NCBI GenBank assembly: GCA_047967505.1 | Contig: CM106538.1 | DNA: 64,000 nt | Strand: one strand, 5' to 3' | From: Dipteris shenzhenensis | Taxonomy: Eukaryota; Polypodiophyta; Polypodiopsida; Gleicheniales | Shown here: piece by piece, positions 1 to 11,984 of the stretch | Layout: every line of letters starts with the position of its first letter | Numbering within the stretch: the first letter of the stretch is position 1 | Translations under genes and position numbers: made by a program | Notes under the pieces: model-generated | Seen by the model: only the letters and a program-made list of their open reading frames with translations | What the model was told of the DNA's origin: nothing | Database searches by the model: none

Positions 1-276
1 TTCTCAGACTCCGTGACACCTGGACTTGTATCTTTGCATTGGCATATTGTACTCATCCCCCCATTTTGCACCCAGGGGCGGTTTCCTTGCATCTAGTTTA
101 CTTTGTATTTAGGCTCAGATTTGACATTATGTACTTTCACTTGCATTGTATTGCGTAGCACTTAGATGATATTTGACGATGCCTCTTCTTTGTGGCACGT
201 TGATTTTGTGCTATCTTGTATGCAGAGTTCTTGATGTCCCATGGGCCCATTTTGGCCTTTAGTGGACAATAATACA

Positions 277-279
<3 letters not shown>

Positions 280-349
<70 letters not shown>
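280..349. repeat. (CT)n microsatellite, about 70 bp
   Basis: Uninterrupted CT dinucleotide run. On the minus strand it reads as (GA)n and gives spurious Arg-Glu repeat ORFs that should not be annotated as genes. Confidence 0.97.
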
Positions 350-351
<2 letters not shown>

Positions 352-1502
352 AAGCACATTTTTTAAGAATAGAAAAGAAACTCATTTCAAAAAGCCAATT
401 TGGGACCAACCCTGCACACCCAACCCCCTTAAAAATGCTCCAAGACACCCAAGCTCCTAAGCTCCTACATGGGAGCTAGATGTTCACTTCCACAGTAAGC
501 ACCCAGCCCATGCATGGATTTGTACTTTCCATTATGTTTACATCCATAAAGCTGACATTAAAAAGTCTTTATGCCCTTGTAATTTTGTAAAACTGGCACC
601 TAGGCTGCCTAGCTAGTCCAAGAAAGCCAAGGTTAAACCAAGAAGGACAAATGCTATTCTAGGAAAAGCTAGGCTTTAAGAAAAAGCAAGCTATTTGGGA
701 CATAGTCACAACAAAACGTGTTTCTTTGGTAAAGAAACGTTTCTCACGTTTCTATCCCAAAGAAACGTGGCCAAGGGTAGTATTACTAGAAATTCTACAT
801 GTTAAGCATCATTTGAACATGCCATATATATGTGGGACATATTTTAGACATTTTTGACACTAGAGAGTACAATCAGGAGTTTCGAAACTTCTGCATTTTT
901 TGTGAATAGTTTTGAAACGTTTCATGTTTCCACGTTTCAAAACGTTTCTGGTGACTATGATTTGGGGCATGGCTTCTATAGTTGAAGTCGGACGCCAATA
1001 ATAGTGGGAGCTGGGCTTATAAATATAAATGAAGATCTCCCAAGAAACAATCATTCCATAGGGATAAGGACCTCTAACATGTTGGCCAAAGAGTAAGCTT
1101 GATTGAAGGGGCATATGGTAGGACACGCTTGCCATGACCTTCAGGATCGGGGAATAAGGAGGGGGAGTTTGCAAGGAATCATGGATATTTGAAAGTATCA
1201 CATGCCTTTAGCATCCAGTGTTTGGTCGAAGGCTAATTGTTAGCCTTGCATCCAAACTGATCTGAAATGAAAGGTTGCTTGAATATTTTGCCATGAATTG
1301 GACAACGGTTGTCCATATCCAAATTGTGAATTAATTTGATGCTTGCCAATGTTTGTCTTCTGCATGGCAAGAGCGATGAAGTGGCTAAGGAGTTTGCTAA
1401 AAATCTTACCTATAAGGGAGAGGCTGACTTGCAGCAAATAGCCTAAGAGCGATTGCCCAAGATGGGGGGCAGAACTGCGGCGAGCAGCCAAAGGGATGAT
1501 CA
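350..1502. other. Anonymous non-coding region with GAAACGTTT motif cluster
   Basis: No gene recognised. Between about 711 and 950 the palindromic core AAACGTTT and variants of GAAACGT/ACGTTTC recur many times in both orientations. The stretch 1200-1502 ends at the insertion site of the LTR element that follows (target GATCA). An 87-codon open frame on the minus strand (1240-1503) matches no family I know. Confidence 0.5.
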
Positions 1503-1789
1503 TGTTGGTAAACTGAAAGGAAAGAGTAGAGTGAACACAAATTCAGAATACTTGCATATAGAATGAAGAAGAGTGAGGTCCTTATGTAGGCACCTCTTAC
1601 AAGCTCACTGACATCACTGATGACTTCAGAGCTCCACAATCATCTCCTCAATCTGCTCCTAGATTCTCTCAATCATCTTATGTGGCTTACCACCACCTAA
1701 CTGTGCTTATGGGCACCTAACTGTGCCTCTAGCACTCACACATAGAAACCAAGGTGTTCCTAAGGCATACACCTTGATATATCCCAACA
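1503..1789 (-). repeat. 3' LTR of family 1 copy A
   Basis: Direct terminal repeat of 287 bp, paired with 3185-3471. The strand follows the inferred transcription of the element. It begins TGTTGGGATA and ends CCAACA in element orientation, like the LTRs of the 48.1-50.3 kb copy. Confidence 0.93.
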
Positions 1790-1805
1790 AACCCCCCCTC
1801 AAGGG
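1790..1805 (-). other. Polypurine tract of copy A
   Basis: In element orientation the sequence next to the 3' LTR reads CCTTGAGGGGGGGTT, the usual place for second-strand priming. The same CCTTGAGGGGGG block precedes the 3' LTRs of the other two intact elements in this window. Confidence 0.75.
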
Positions 1806-2163
1806 AATGCCTCAGGCTATGTCAAGGATGCAGCTAGCACAAGGTGTCTCATGCCATCTCATGGTGGTCATGGATCTATCAATGGCTAGGATCTCAAGCT
1901 AGCAAGGGTTCCCATGGGTGTAAGGTAAACAAAAGGGATACAAAAAGACCTTCCAATGGTTATCTCCCCTGCATGTACATGCACACAATGTCTGCAGGAG
2001 GTACCATGGAGCAAAACAGATACACATGGCCTACATCATAAGGTGACCAGAGGTGTTTACACACAAAACACAATAGTTTATTTCATTCATTTTGGAGGAC
2101 TATCCAGGCTGAGTACCTTGACTCAACATAAAAAGAGAGATCTGGAGCATACATAGAGATGAT

Positions 2164-2410
2164 TTAAAAAGCATAATCTTCAAAGGATGCCTCATCTTGT
2201 GGAGGCACATCAACGGAAAGTAGATTGGCTTTTTCTGTCTTTGAAGTTGCTTCCTTTTTGGCAACCATTATCTTGGCAATCTTCATCAAGAAAGCCATGT
2301 TGGCATTTTCTTCCTTTGTAGCATAACAAGACATTGCTTTATGTTTTGGCTTTTCACATATTTTGCATAAGCAAAGCCACGAGAGGCTCTAACCCAGGTA
2401 TTGGGCAGTG
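2164..2410 (-). pseudogene. Zinc-knuckle mini-Gag-like ORF of copy A (start lost)
   Basis: In element orientation this frame encodes a CX2CX4HX4C zinc knuckle (CKICEKPKHKAMSC) followed by a lysine-rich stretch. It ends PPQDEAS...EDYAF and a stop at 2164-2166. The same knuckle and C-terminus occur in the sister element (49239-49640). An extra T upstream relative to that copy moves its ATG out of frame, so this copy looks broken at the start. The sister has about 180 bp more, in frame, in the middle. The CCHC knuckle is typical of retroviral and retrotransposon nucleocapsid. A role in RNA packaging is inference. Confidence 0.55.
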
Positions 2411-3171
2411 TCTTCTCTCTTACAAGGCTAGAATAACAACTGAAATGCTTCAAAATATAAGCATTTAATGCTTCACAGAGGTGGCTAAATGAAAGCTTTC
2501 CAATCAAAACCAGGTATAGTAACTCAAAGCAAAGCTGAAGCCACAGTTGTACTGATGCTATTGAAAAATTCAAAAACTCAGAAATGCTAAAGTAGCATCT
2601 CATGTAGCATCACTTGCAAACACTTGTCAAAACTGTCAAAAAACAAAGGACTGAACTTGGAGGGCTTGTTTCTCACTCTCCAGAGCAAAGAAAAAGGGGG
2701 TTTCTGATGCAAAAGAAAGCTTATATACCACAGGAGGTCCACAGAGGAGAAGGGGCGCAAATTCGCGTCAGGGCACCATAGCTGGTCTCTTCATTTTCGA
2801 TTGGTTTTTCTCTGTTTTCAGCTTGAATATGCAGCCATTGCTGCTCAGATTTCAGCACAGGTTAGCTCTAGGTATGGAGAAGCTCCCTCTGAAAGGAATT
2901 AGAGAAGCATGGGGCAGTCTTAGAGAAAACGCACGAAGAGTCGACGATCTGCGTGAAATGATGACGAGCAGAGGCAATGATTCTTCAATTCGTTGCAGCC
3001 AAGGGTTCGCCCCTTCGAGGTGTATCTCCAGCAGGAAGGGCGTGGAGAATGGCAGAGAAACGGAGGAGAACAGGCTTAAGCAAGATTTGGGAAGAAGAGG
3101 AAGAGATGGTGAAGAAGAAGATGGAGAAGAAGATGATGATGTGGCAAAAATGGGATCAAAGGGGATCAAAT

Positions 3172-3184
3172 GGCTCTGATCCCA
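3172..3184 (-). other. Primer-binding site of copy A (iMet-tRNA like)
   Basis: In element orientation TGGGATCAGAGCC directly follows the 5' LTR. The common plant Copia site is TGGTATCAGAGCC, so there is one mismatch at position 4. The sister element has the perfect site. Confidence 0.8.
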
Positions 3185-3471
3185 TGTTGGTAAACTGAAA
3201 GGAAAGAGTAAAGTGAACACAAATTCAAAATACTTGCATATAGAATGAAGAAGAGTGAGGTCCTTATGTAAGCACCTCTTACAAGCTCACTGACATCACT
3301 GATGACTTCAGAGCTCCACAATCATCTCCTCAATCTGCTCCTAGATTCTCTCAATCATCCTATGTGGCTTACCACCACCTAACTGTGCTTATATGCACCT
3401 AACTGTGCCTCTAGCACTCTCACATAGAAACCAAGGTGTGCCTGAGGCATACACCTTGATATATCCCAACA
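3185..3471 (-). repeat. 5' LTR of family 1 copy A
   Basis: A 287-bp direct repeat of 1503-1789. The primer-binding site abuts its inner end and the target duplication GATCA its outer end. Confidence 0.93.
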
Positions 3472-3504
3472 GATCACGCATCTAAATAAGGTGAATTGCA
3501 AGAG

Positions 3505-3608
3505 CCTTGGTTCAATGAACTTCATTGAACACTCATTGGGGCTGGTGAATGCTGGTTTACACCTTGGTTCACTGAAAGCTCATTGGGGCTAGTGAATGCT
3601 GGTTTACA
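3505..3608. repeat. Local duplication, two ~50-bp units
   Basis: Two adjacent copies of CCTTGGTTCA..TGAA followed by CTCATTGGGGCT and GTGAATGCTGGTTTAC. The second is slightly shorter. Confidence 0.8.
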
Positions 3609-3976
3609 GCAGTGGGTGGTAAATCTTTCTTGACGGTCTTTTTCCCCCCGGTTGTACAGCAAGTCACCTACTGTAAACATTAAGAGCCATTTAGGAGAAG
3701 AGCGAGGTGTATTAAAGGCAAGGGGGCTCTGGGCCCAAGTTCAAACGACCAATGGCTGTGTGAATATTGCTTCCTCTCAATGAATGCAAGAATCCTTCCT
3801 CTCAGTCTTCCTCTCTTGGACATCCGCACAAAATACAAGAAACACTCTCTGCTCATCCTTGAGACTTCATTGTAGCCTTTTTTGTCTCTTAGGCTACTTG
3901 GGTAGTTCTAATCTCTTAAGTAGTCGGCTTCCTCAGGCTCAGGCTTCTTCTCAAGGTTCAGCCTGCTCTTAAGTTG

Positions 3977-4112
3977 CCATTGCTCCCTTAAACGGTTTGA
4001 CTGTGCATCTGCCACCGTGACCACCTTGTACTCTTACTCTGCTACCATTGCTCCCTTTAAACGGTTTGACTGTGCATCTGCCACCGTGACCACCTTGTAC
4101 TCTTACTCTGCT
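3977..4112. repeat. Tandem duplication, 68-bp unit
   Basis: Two near-identical copies starting at 3977 and 4045, each containing AAACGGTTTGACTGTGCATC. One single-base length difference in a T run. The open frames that cross it are repeat artefacts. Confidence 0.9.
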
Positions 4113-5109
4113 GTGCACTACCATTTCCCCAAACCGCTTCTTGTACATCTTCCTGCATGCTCCACTCCTGCATACCACTTGCTTGCCACCTCAGATACAT
4201 TCACATATCTCCCACATGCAGGTATCTTTGCATGTGGGTACCCGGGGTTAACAATCTTGGAGTCAAGGCGTATCCTAGAAGCTATCAGATCCACAGCCTC
4301 TATCATAGAGAGAAGAGTTGTTCTGCTTGGAGCTTAGCTTCGAGAAGTAGCAAATAGCAGTGCAAATGAAGGCACATGGCAACAAGACAAAGCTGCCAAT
4401 GCAGATGTGTGTCAAGCTTGCTGTCCATTTAGCTGGCTGAGACACATTATCTTATTTGGCTGTTTGCTAACACCTCGGAGTAACCCTTCAAGTTCTCATT
4501 ATGAAGTCACTCTGGAAGTAGTGTAATTCTATATGTTCTACCGGTGCTTTCCCAATTAAATAAATCAAGCCTCTGAGAAAGGGGTTGCAATTCGTAATGG
4601 ACAGCTTTCCTTTTCTTTTATTTTCAAGCACAAAGATAAGCGTTGTAGCCTACTCATTTGGCTCTATTGCAATTAACCAAGTAGCACCCCGCCCAACTTC
4701 AGACAGCAGATGGGCATTGCGACAGACTCACCAAGGCTGGCAGACGGACATAGACCTCGCAGCAAATGCTCCCAAAATTCTTCTCCTCGATTGAGGTCAC
4801 ACAGAGTGGCCATCGCCTGACAAAAGAAGCCAGGCCCACTCTCCAGAGAGGCCAGATTCTGAGGCTAAGCATGCTGTATCTGAGGCACCCTCCTAGTAGC
4901 ATCGTGACGCCTAGCCACTTAGACCACTTCACAATGTACACGTCCATCCTACAGAGTGGAGTAGAGGACAGGCCAGTGATAAGAGTCATGGCATGCTTTA
5001 GAAACACCAGGATCCTTGATGGACCGGAGTCACGCCCACAAGGAGCTCACTTCAATTATGGTTCTTACCTCACAAGTTATAATTCCTCTATAAGCCTCTT
5101 TGGCCTTGC

Positions 5110-5147
<38 letters not shown>

Positions 5148-6576
5148 CGTGTGCATTGAAAGGATTAGTGTTCTTCCTTATTAAAGCAAAATTCTAACAA
5201 AGACTTGAGCTCCACATGGTCAACAATAAAGCAGGCACCCATGAAAGCTTTGGAATCTTGACCAAGACTGCAATTTCTATGCTGACCTGTGACTTTTGTC
5301 ACTCAACATCATCCACCTGGGCCCCAAGCAGTGTTGGGGTGGGGGGGAGGGGGGAAGATCAGCCAACCGGTTCCCTGTTGAATAGCAATCAAATTGGCAA
5401 ATTTAAAATTCCAACCAGAAATTGACTGACAATATAACTAAAAAGTCTAAAATTTAGAACAGTTGGTTTTGACTGACAATCCAACCAGCCAAACCTGGCA
5501 CCAAGTCCATTGTTCCAATCTCGTTCCAAGATACTCTTGGAAGCTTGGGTAGCCCACCTTACTCTCAAAGGCCCTCTTTCCCAGACAGGAACAATGTCCC
5601 CACATTGACTTTGTTGCCAATGCAAATAGCGGAAATAAAAGGGAGGAAAAAATAGGAAGCACTTTCTTGACTGGAAAAGTCTCGCTTGGTGTTTCGTGGA
5701 TTGGCCATACAAAAGAGAGGAAACATACCATTTTTCAAATAAGTAGTTAGAGGAAGGAGGAGTTTGAGAAGCAACTTCCAAAGGGATTGGATTGAGGGGA
5801 CAAGCGTAAGCCTACAAACAAGGAGAAAGCACGAAAGGAAGGGAAAGAGGACACATTGAGGATTCCTGCAAATTGTGCAACTTGGAAGCACATAGACAAT
5901 CAGTGGCCAGACTTTGCGAGGGAGCCACACAACCGTACATCTTAGGCTCGCCATGGACGGTGTGAACCCTTTCGGGTTACGCTCGACATCTTGGTCGACA
6001 TGGCCCATAGTCTTGGTGAATTACAATATCCTACCATTTCATGCTAACCCTGCAACCGTTTGCTAGAAATTACTTGCATAGTTAAGTGCCAATTTCTTCT
6101 GTAGCCTATCATTACAATTGCTAAGTACATCCCTTCGAAACTTTGCAAAACTCAGCAAGGAGCTATAAATTGTCATTGTGTTAGGTTTCTGGTTTCTGTC
6201 AGTTCCATGGTGGAGGCAGACTGTCATGAAGAAGGCTGGCACTTCTAACTGATAACCACTCCCTCCCTCCACATTCTTTTCATTTGAGTGGCATCTCTCT
6301 TGAATCTCTTCCAAGAGGAAAAAGAAAAGCTCCAAGCAATATTGCTTAGAAAAGGTCGCCTTGTCGAGCAACTTGCAAGACGCTCCACAAGAAATCGTTT
6401 AAAGATTTGTATGACGACTCTTAACACTTTCCCCACAAAAAAAGGAAAAACGAAACAATGTAACACTCAGAAGCTCCCCCAATAAAAAGTTAAAATTCCC
6501 AGAGTCCTCTAGCATATAACACAACTTCAAGCCCGAAAAAAGCGTCCCAAATTTCATCTCCTTAAGTCTGGCTTAC
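4113..6576. other. Anonymous region downstream of the amine oxidase gene
   Basis: No gene recognised. The block 4700-5010 is richer in GC and open for about 100 codons on the minus strand, but its translation matches nothing I know. I looked on the minus strand here for the missing last exon of the amine oxidase gene and saw no trace of it. A (CT)n run lies inside at 5114-5145. Confidence 0.45.
5114..5145. repeat. (CT)n microsatellite
   Basis: Plain CT run of about 31 bp. Confidence 0.95.
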
Positions 6577-9500
6577 CATAGTACAACATCAGCTTCCTCC
6601 AGCTTTCTATCCTGCTGCACCCAGGTCGGCAATCCTTCCCCAACACGTGGATTCTGATTTGGAAATTCACCTGCAGGGAACTGTTCCTCCCTGCTGTGCT
6701 GTGTCACCCAAAGATTGTGCATCAAAAAAGCAGCCCTTCTCAGAAATTTGGCCTCTGGACCAGCAAGGGGAAGACAATTAGAACCAGGGACCAGTTTATA
6801 GCCCGTCAACTGTCCTGTCCGATTCACAGTTCGGGTGTTCCGCACCTGCAAGAACCAAATGCAGATCAATGTCTCCACAGAGCGAAAGGAAGCCCCAAAT
6901 AGCAGGAGTTATTCACATATACACAGAAGCCTTACAATCCAGTGGCGAGCAGCAAGAGGATTGCAGTCACGCATGGCATGCAGCTCCGACCGCAATAAAG
7001 TCTCCTCAGCATAAAACGCATTATTATGTATATTCTCAGGGCCTGAGTCTTCAACTTTCAAATCCACCTCCACGACCTGCTGACAAAACACACAAGCGGT
7101 ACACAAAAGGAACAATATACGGGCTCAATGCACGTTAGTGAACTTCAGACCTAGAGATTTACCTGATTCGAAGCTTCCCCCAGCTTGCAGTCCACTGCCA
7201 TGTTAAGGCGCGCGACAAAAAAATGTTGATGAACAGGAGCATACAACCCCGGGGCTATCACAGTCCCATGCTTCCTGGTCTCTCCAGGCTTCAAAGCCCC
7301 CAAGCTTAAAATTCCAGTCAGCTTCACTTCAGCTTCAATCTTCCCATCCTGAAGTAAGAACGATAAAACTGCTGTAAGAATGAAGAAGGAAATAATTTCT
7401 GAATACAATGATACTTGCAGTTACTCGTTTAAAGCACTTGATGGATGATTACAAGTCCAATGAAACGTGACCCATGGACCCTAGTATCTAAAGCACTTGA
7501 TGGATGATTACGAGTCCAATGAAACGTGACCCATGGGCCCTAGTATCAAAACTGTTACGTAACCTGATAAAAGTGCCAGAAGAATCCATATTCATAGTTT
7601 GCCACAGTGCAGAAGAAGGAAGCAGTGAGGCGTCTCGATCGTCGCACTTCAGCCAGACCTGTCCGCCAATCTTGATGCTTCCATAGGATTCCATGATCCT
7701 CCTCGTGTAAACAAACACAGTTTTCTACTGTTTCAACACCTCCATTAAAATTTGTGAAATGAGCGTCAAAATACTTGATGTGCCCCAGGCAGTCACACCC
7801 CTGCAACAGAAAACATGTACTAAGAAGTCAAGTTCTACTAATCGTTTGGTCACCGTTGGCATTTGATAGGATGTGTACCAGATCCCAAGTTTAAAGATCT
7901 TGAAGCGTCAACCTGGAAACTGCTAATGCTAAAACGTGCTCAACCATACAAAATTTCAAACATACGACACGAAAAGCCTGAAGCAACATCTTGAAACTGT
8001 TGGAAAAGTGACTAACCCTCCTGAGGGAGTGGGCATTCTTGCCAAGTCCATCTTCCCCAGCATCAAAGGCATTTTTCCGATAATGGGGATCATTTGGATC
8101 ACCATATGGGACAACCATCTCCACAAAGCTTAAGCGGTGTGCAATAGATCGACGGCCTAGACTACCATCATTATAAGCAACAGAATGAATTACTAGACCC
8201 TCCCTTGGTGTAAAACCAATTCGGAAATTCCACTGCAGCAATCATGATGATGGTATAGGTTAGTGCAGGAGGCATTTCTACGGTACACCAAAAAGTAGTT
8301 CAGAACTTCAATCAGTCTTAAGAGAATAACTCGTTATATTCAATACCTTCTGCCACTCAACAGCATAACCGTTGACACGGAAACTAGGTCCTTCTGGCTG
8401 TGTAATATAGAGAGGCTTGACATCACTTCGATCAACCCCACCACGTGTTTCAGCAGCAGTGTAATTTCGGAGAGGATCCGTAGGTGGGAGGGGTATCAGC
8501 TTACGGTCCTCAAACTCAATGATCTTCATGTTCTGCACGTCAACTAAAACATGGATACCTTCGACTGGTCGAGCATAGCCATTTTCCAAAGGGCAATCAC
8601 TATCAGTTCTGCAGAAAATCAATGGCCTTGCAAGCCTTCGACTGGGAGCATCTTCTTCCTTATAATATCCAACGCACCTAAATACATCAAGCAAATCGGT
8701 GAAATTCGTCTGTTCTTGGCCAGATCTGCCACTCCGATACTTGAGGATCGTACCTATACGCTAAAAGTGGATATCACCGGCTGGTTGTGTGATGGCTTAC
8801 CATGTATCTACCATAACAAGATCCATATCGTCAATCCCCCTCTTTTTCATTGCTTCTCTGAAGGGAAGAAACGCCTTAACGGTAGCCTCACATTCCGCAT
8901 ATTCCAATGGATCCTAGACCACATCATTCAAATTTTGTAGAGAAGCTTGCCATCAGATTGGCTGATTAATCCGCCAGAAAGTAACAACTTTAAAGCTATA
9001 TACTTACGACAGATGAACCCGATGTACGTAACGCTATGCATGCAGAAATCGTTACTCGTATTCGTAATCGTAAAACCACGGGAGCACGCTTTCAAAACGA
9101 ATTTTGTAATTTTTTTAAAAACACTCGGTCAGCCTACCAGAGGTGGCTGCACGTCAGGCATGACTTGCGTAGACAAAACTTTCCCGCGATGGTGACCTCC
9201 TCGAGCAGCAGCATGAACCTCCGATAACTCCACGATCCAAACACTCGTTTCGTTGGTTAGTTTGTTGTAAACGATCAGTCTTGCCTGTCTTGGCGGTAGC
9301 TGTCTCGGAATGAAAGGCCCACCTTTTCCTTTAGGAAGAATGGAATGTTGGAAAGGGGGGAAGAAATACGCATCCGCTAGCGCAACTACGTGCTTCTCTG
9401 GTTCTCTGAGTACAATCTCGACGAAGCGCATTCCATCACGCACCTAAACAGATTGGACTTGGTGAGAGTGTGGACAGCGCACCAAGTAATGCACGAAGAG

Positions 9501-10016
9501 AAGCTAGGGCTGATGAAGATACCTCAGGGGTGGCTCCAGCAGCTCTGACGGTGGCAATGGCGACGGCAATTTCAGCTGGGACCAGCGGATCCAAGGGATG
9601 AGCGGATTGAGGAAGAAGCACCACGCCTGGCCCTGCATTCCAAAACTTAGTGTTGAATGAGGCGCTCCCACACACAGCTGCAGGGAGCTGTATCAAGGTA
9701 GCAGCAGCATGCTACTGACTCAACGCAAACCAAACGACGGGAAAGCAACCTCGCGCAACCAAATTCGCGCACCTTTAGCTGCAGCTTTGGCGACACCGTC
9801 GGCGGAGAGCAGCGGCAAAGCAATGGCGGAGCTGTGGGGCTCCTCACTGGGCTGGGAGGCGGCAAGGCCCCAATCTGAGGCGACGCTGAGTCCGGCAGAG
9901 GCTACTTCTCGGGCCACCGACATGTCAAGCTCGCGCTCATTGCTGGGAGCGAGGGAGGGGGGAGGAGGGGAGGGCGGGAGGCAGCAAACCGTCGTCTGTT
10001 TCGGATGTGAGGCCAT
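6577..10016 (-). CDS. Copper amine oxidase, peroxisomal plant type (terminal exon not found)
   Basis: Oxidises primary amines such as putrescine to aldehydes, releasing H2O2 and ammonia. Ten exons with GT-AG borders and matching phases: 10016-9773, 9677-9523, 9443-9138, 8913-8801, 8677-8347, 8232-8017, 7800-7564, 7348-7163, 7076-6936, 6845-6577, giving about 732 codons. Near residue 467 is the catalytic-base motif KYFDAHF. The topaquinone precursor is the Tyr in VANYEYG (about 524), and HQH (574/576) supplies two copper ligands. The last exon seen ends EADVVLW at a donor. The next exon should carry YVFG..., the third copper His and a peroxisomal SKL-like end, and I cannot find it downstream. 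No stop or frameshift interrupts the ten exons. The start ATG was chosen because it opens the first exon, about 240 bp below a TATA box. Family assignment is very sure; exon 1 and its splice are less certain. Whether the gene is intact is open. Confidence 0.93.
7432..7549. repeat. 59-bp tandem duplication inside an amine oxidase intron
   Basis: Two copies (from 7432 and 7491) of AAGCACTTGATGGATGATTA... with only a few differences. They lie in the 215-bp intron between the topaquinone exon and the HQH exon. The splice sites are outside the duplication. Confidence 0.92.
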
Positions 10017-10254
10017 GTGGAGGGATTAGCGAGGGAGGGGGGGAGGAAGCCGTGCTGCGAGGTGCCAAGGAGGGAACTACCTGACATACAGCAAGGGAAG
10101 GGGGGAAGCAAAGAGGTCTGAGAGGCTATGGAGGGAAGGGAGCTGGAGCTGTGTGGCTATGGCGGAGAGAAGCTCAAGGTCTGTGGCTATGGCGGACGGA
10201 GCTCCAGTTCTGTAGCTATGGCGATCGAGGAAGAAGGGTGACAAAACAATCGCT

Positions 10255-10262
10255 TATTTATA
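10255..10262 (-). promoter_or_regulatory. TATA box of the copper amine oxidase gene
   Basis: On the minus strand this reads TATAAATA, about 240 bp upstream of the chosen ATG at 10016. The leader between them is G/A-rich on the plus strand and repeats CTATGGCGGA/CTATGGCGAT three times (10157-10225). Promoter role is inferred from motif and position. Confidence 0.6.
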
Positions 10263-11984
10263 CTCGCCCATTTTTGGGGGCCTCATTTACACCTAACCCC
10301 ACTTCCCCACTTAATTTGACTTCACACCTGGCCCTCCCTTATAGGTCGCCTTCACACACATCCCTTTATTAGATTTGTTTGCGGCGGCCTGAATGTCCCT
10401 TAGCACCCACTCCTCCAGCTTTGACGGAAGCCCTTTAAATAAATATACGCTGTTCTTGCGACTTTTAGTTCACTCACAATATCACGTTTTTCTCATGCCC
10501 AAGGCCTCCCTGACTTAAACGTCCCAACAGTCGCCGACATGGATTTGATCTGGACCACGGGCTTCCCCCCGTTCCAACTTCCAAGGACACTGGCTTTTTG
10601 CCTGCACGCCGTTTATACAAAATTTCAAACCCCTCCTACACTAATAATTTTGTAAATTCGGAGGTTTTCTATAAGTACATTTGCAAAAGAAAGAGCAAGT
10701 TTTTTTGTGACCTCGGAAAATTTTCCCTGCAATATTCTCTTCCAGTACGCTTCATTTTGCTCTCATTTCAATTCAAGCACGCTCTCATTCAATTCAAACA
10801 CCTTGAGAAGCTTCCTCTTTCATAAAGAATGGATTTCAAGTACATTTTTGGGAATTATTCAACACAAGCAATTGTGCACCATCATGATGAAAACCATTCT
10901 TTAGTCATTTAACATCAAAGTGCAAAGTGCTGGTTAGCTCATTCCACTCTATCCCTGCGCACATTATGTATTGAAATAGTAGCCAAAGCATATGTTAGGT
11001 AATAACACTATAAATGGTGGGAAAGGCTCTAGTATGTGGCATGGTAGCTCTGTGGGCTATGTATACAAATGTTTGGTGAAGAGGAGGTGGTTGTGAAGTG
11101 TGTAATGGTACATGATCATGATATGTTAGGTGAAGGGGAGATTTCAGAACGTGACAAACTTAAGTTTGTCCCACTAATGTTCCAACACAAGGTTAACTAC
11201 GTTGCCCTTGTAATTTACAAGTCAAACTTGACTAAGATCTTATATCTAACATTAAGTCAATAACGTATAGGGTAGAAAATGCACTAAGAAGATGTGTAGC
11301 AACAACAAAACGAAAGAGGATGTCAATGGAGAATAGGATTTGAGAAAGTCGTTGTGAGGTTGTACGTGTGTTTGTTGAGCTAACTTTGAGCCATGTTTGG
11401 TTGATAAGCAATTGGATTTGTGAACCTAGGCCTAATAAAAGCTTAATTCTCTTTGAACTATCACAATGTCCTTCCATAAAAGACAGCCAAAAATTTGTTA
11501 TTGGCACTACTTATCTCAATGCAAGTGGTAGTTGTATTTAGAACGAATTTGTATAAGGATAAGCGGGGAGTTGCCCCATTGCATTATGATTTGTCCTAAC
11601 AAGTCTGCATTCATTGCACGAGGAATGATAAGCTCTAGGACTGCTTAAAAAGTAAAAAAGAGAAGGGAAACCTCCTTTTCAAAATACATTTAATGATAAG
11701 ATGCATGTACTTGATACCATGACATTGGGTGGTTGAGTGTGTCATCACTATGAAAGTTTGTGCATTTTGATATTCAAAGAAGGGAAATCCCCCCTTTTTC
11801 CTCCTTGCCACCCATTCATCCCTAAGAGGCAAGTTCTAATAAGGACATCTAGAGGAAATCATCCAAACTTTTTTTTGGCAACAAAATGTGAAAATTCTTT
11901 TTTTTTCATATGGTACCATTCATGGCTCTTTGGCCAATGATAATTTCATATTTTACGTGTCATAAAATGACTTGTGCATTATTG
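10263..11984. other. Anonymous region upstream of the amine oxidase
   Basis: AT-rich sequence without a recognisable gene or element. Open frames here are short and unremarkable. Confidence 0.45.

Larger units (their letters stand above)
1503..3471 (-). mobile_element. Non-autonomous LTR retrotransposon, family 1 (copy A), complete
   Basis: A 1,969-bp element lies in minus orientation, bounded by two 287-bp LTRs that start TGTTGG and end CCAACA. It is flanked by the 5-bp target duplication GATCA (1498-1502 and 3472-3476). The LTRs differ at about nine sites by eye, mostly G/A or C/T transitions, so this copy is clearly older than its relative at 48.1-50.3 kb. A primer-binding site next to the 5' LTR resembles the initiator-Met tRNA site, and a G-rich polypurine tract precedes the 3' LTR. 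The interior is about 1.4 kb, with no reverse transcriptase, integrase or protease, so it must be mobilised in trans. It keeps a short zinc-knuckle frame near its 3' end. Confidence 0.93.

Noticed and set aside
137-448. Arg-Glu repeat ORFs across the (CT)n tract, and the same at 14047-14253
   Set aside because: Pure dinucleotide-repeat translation with no conserved flanks.
4699-5007. 102-codon minus ORF in a GC-richer block
   Set aside because: No recognisable family, no exon signals, other frames also partly open; also checked as the missing amine oxidase exon and does not fit.
9647-10111. Other-frame ORFs over amine oxidase exon 1
   Set aside because: GC-rich shadows; the chosen frame splices in phase into the conserved SAHPLDPL segment.
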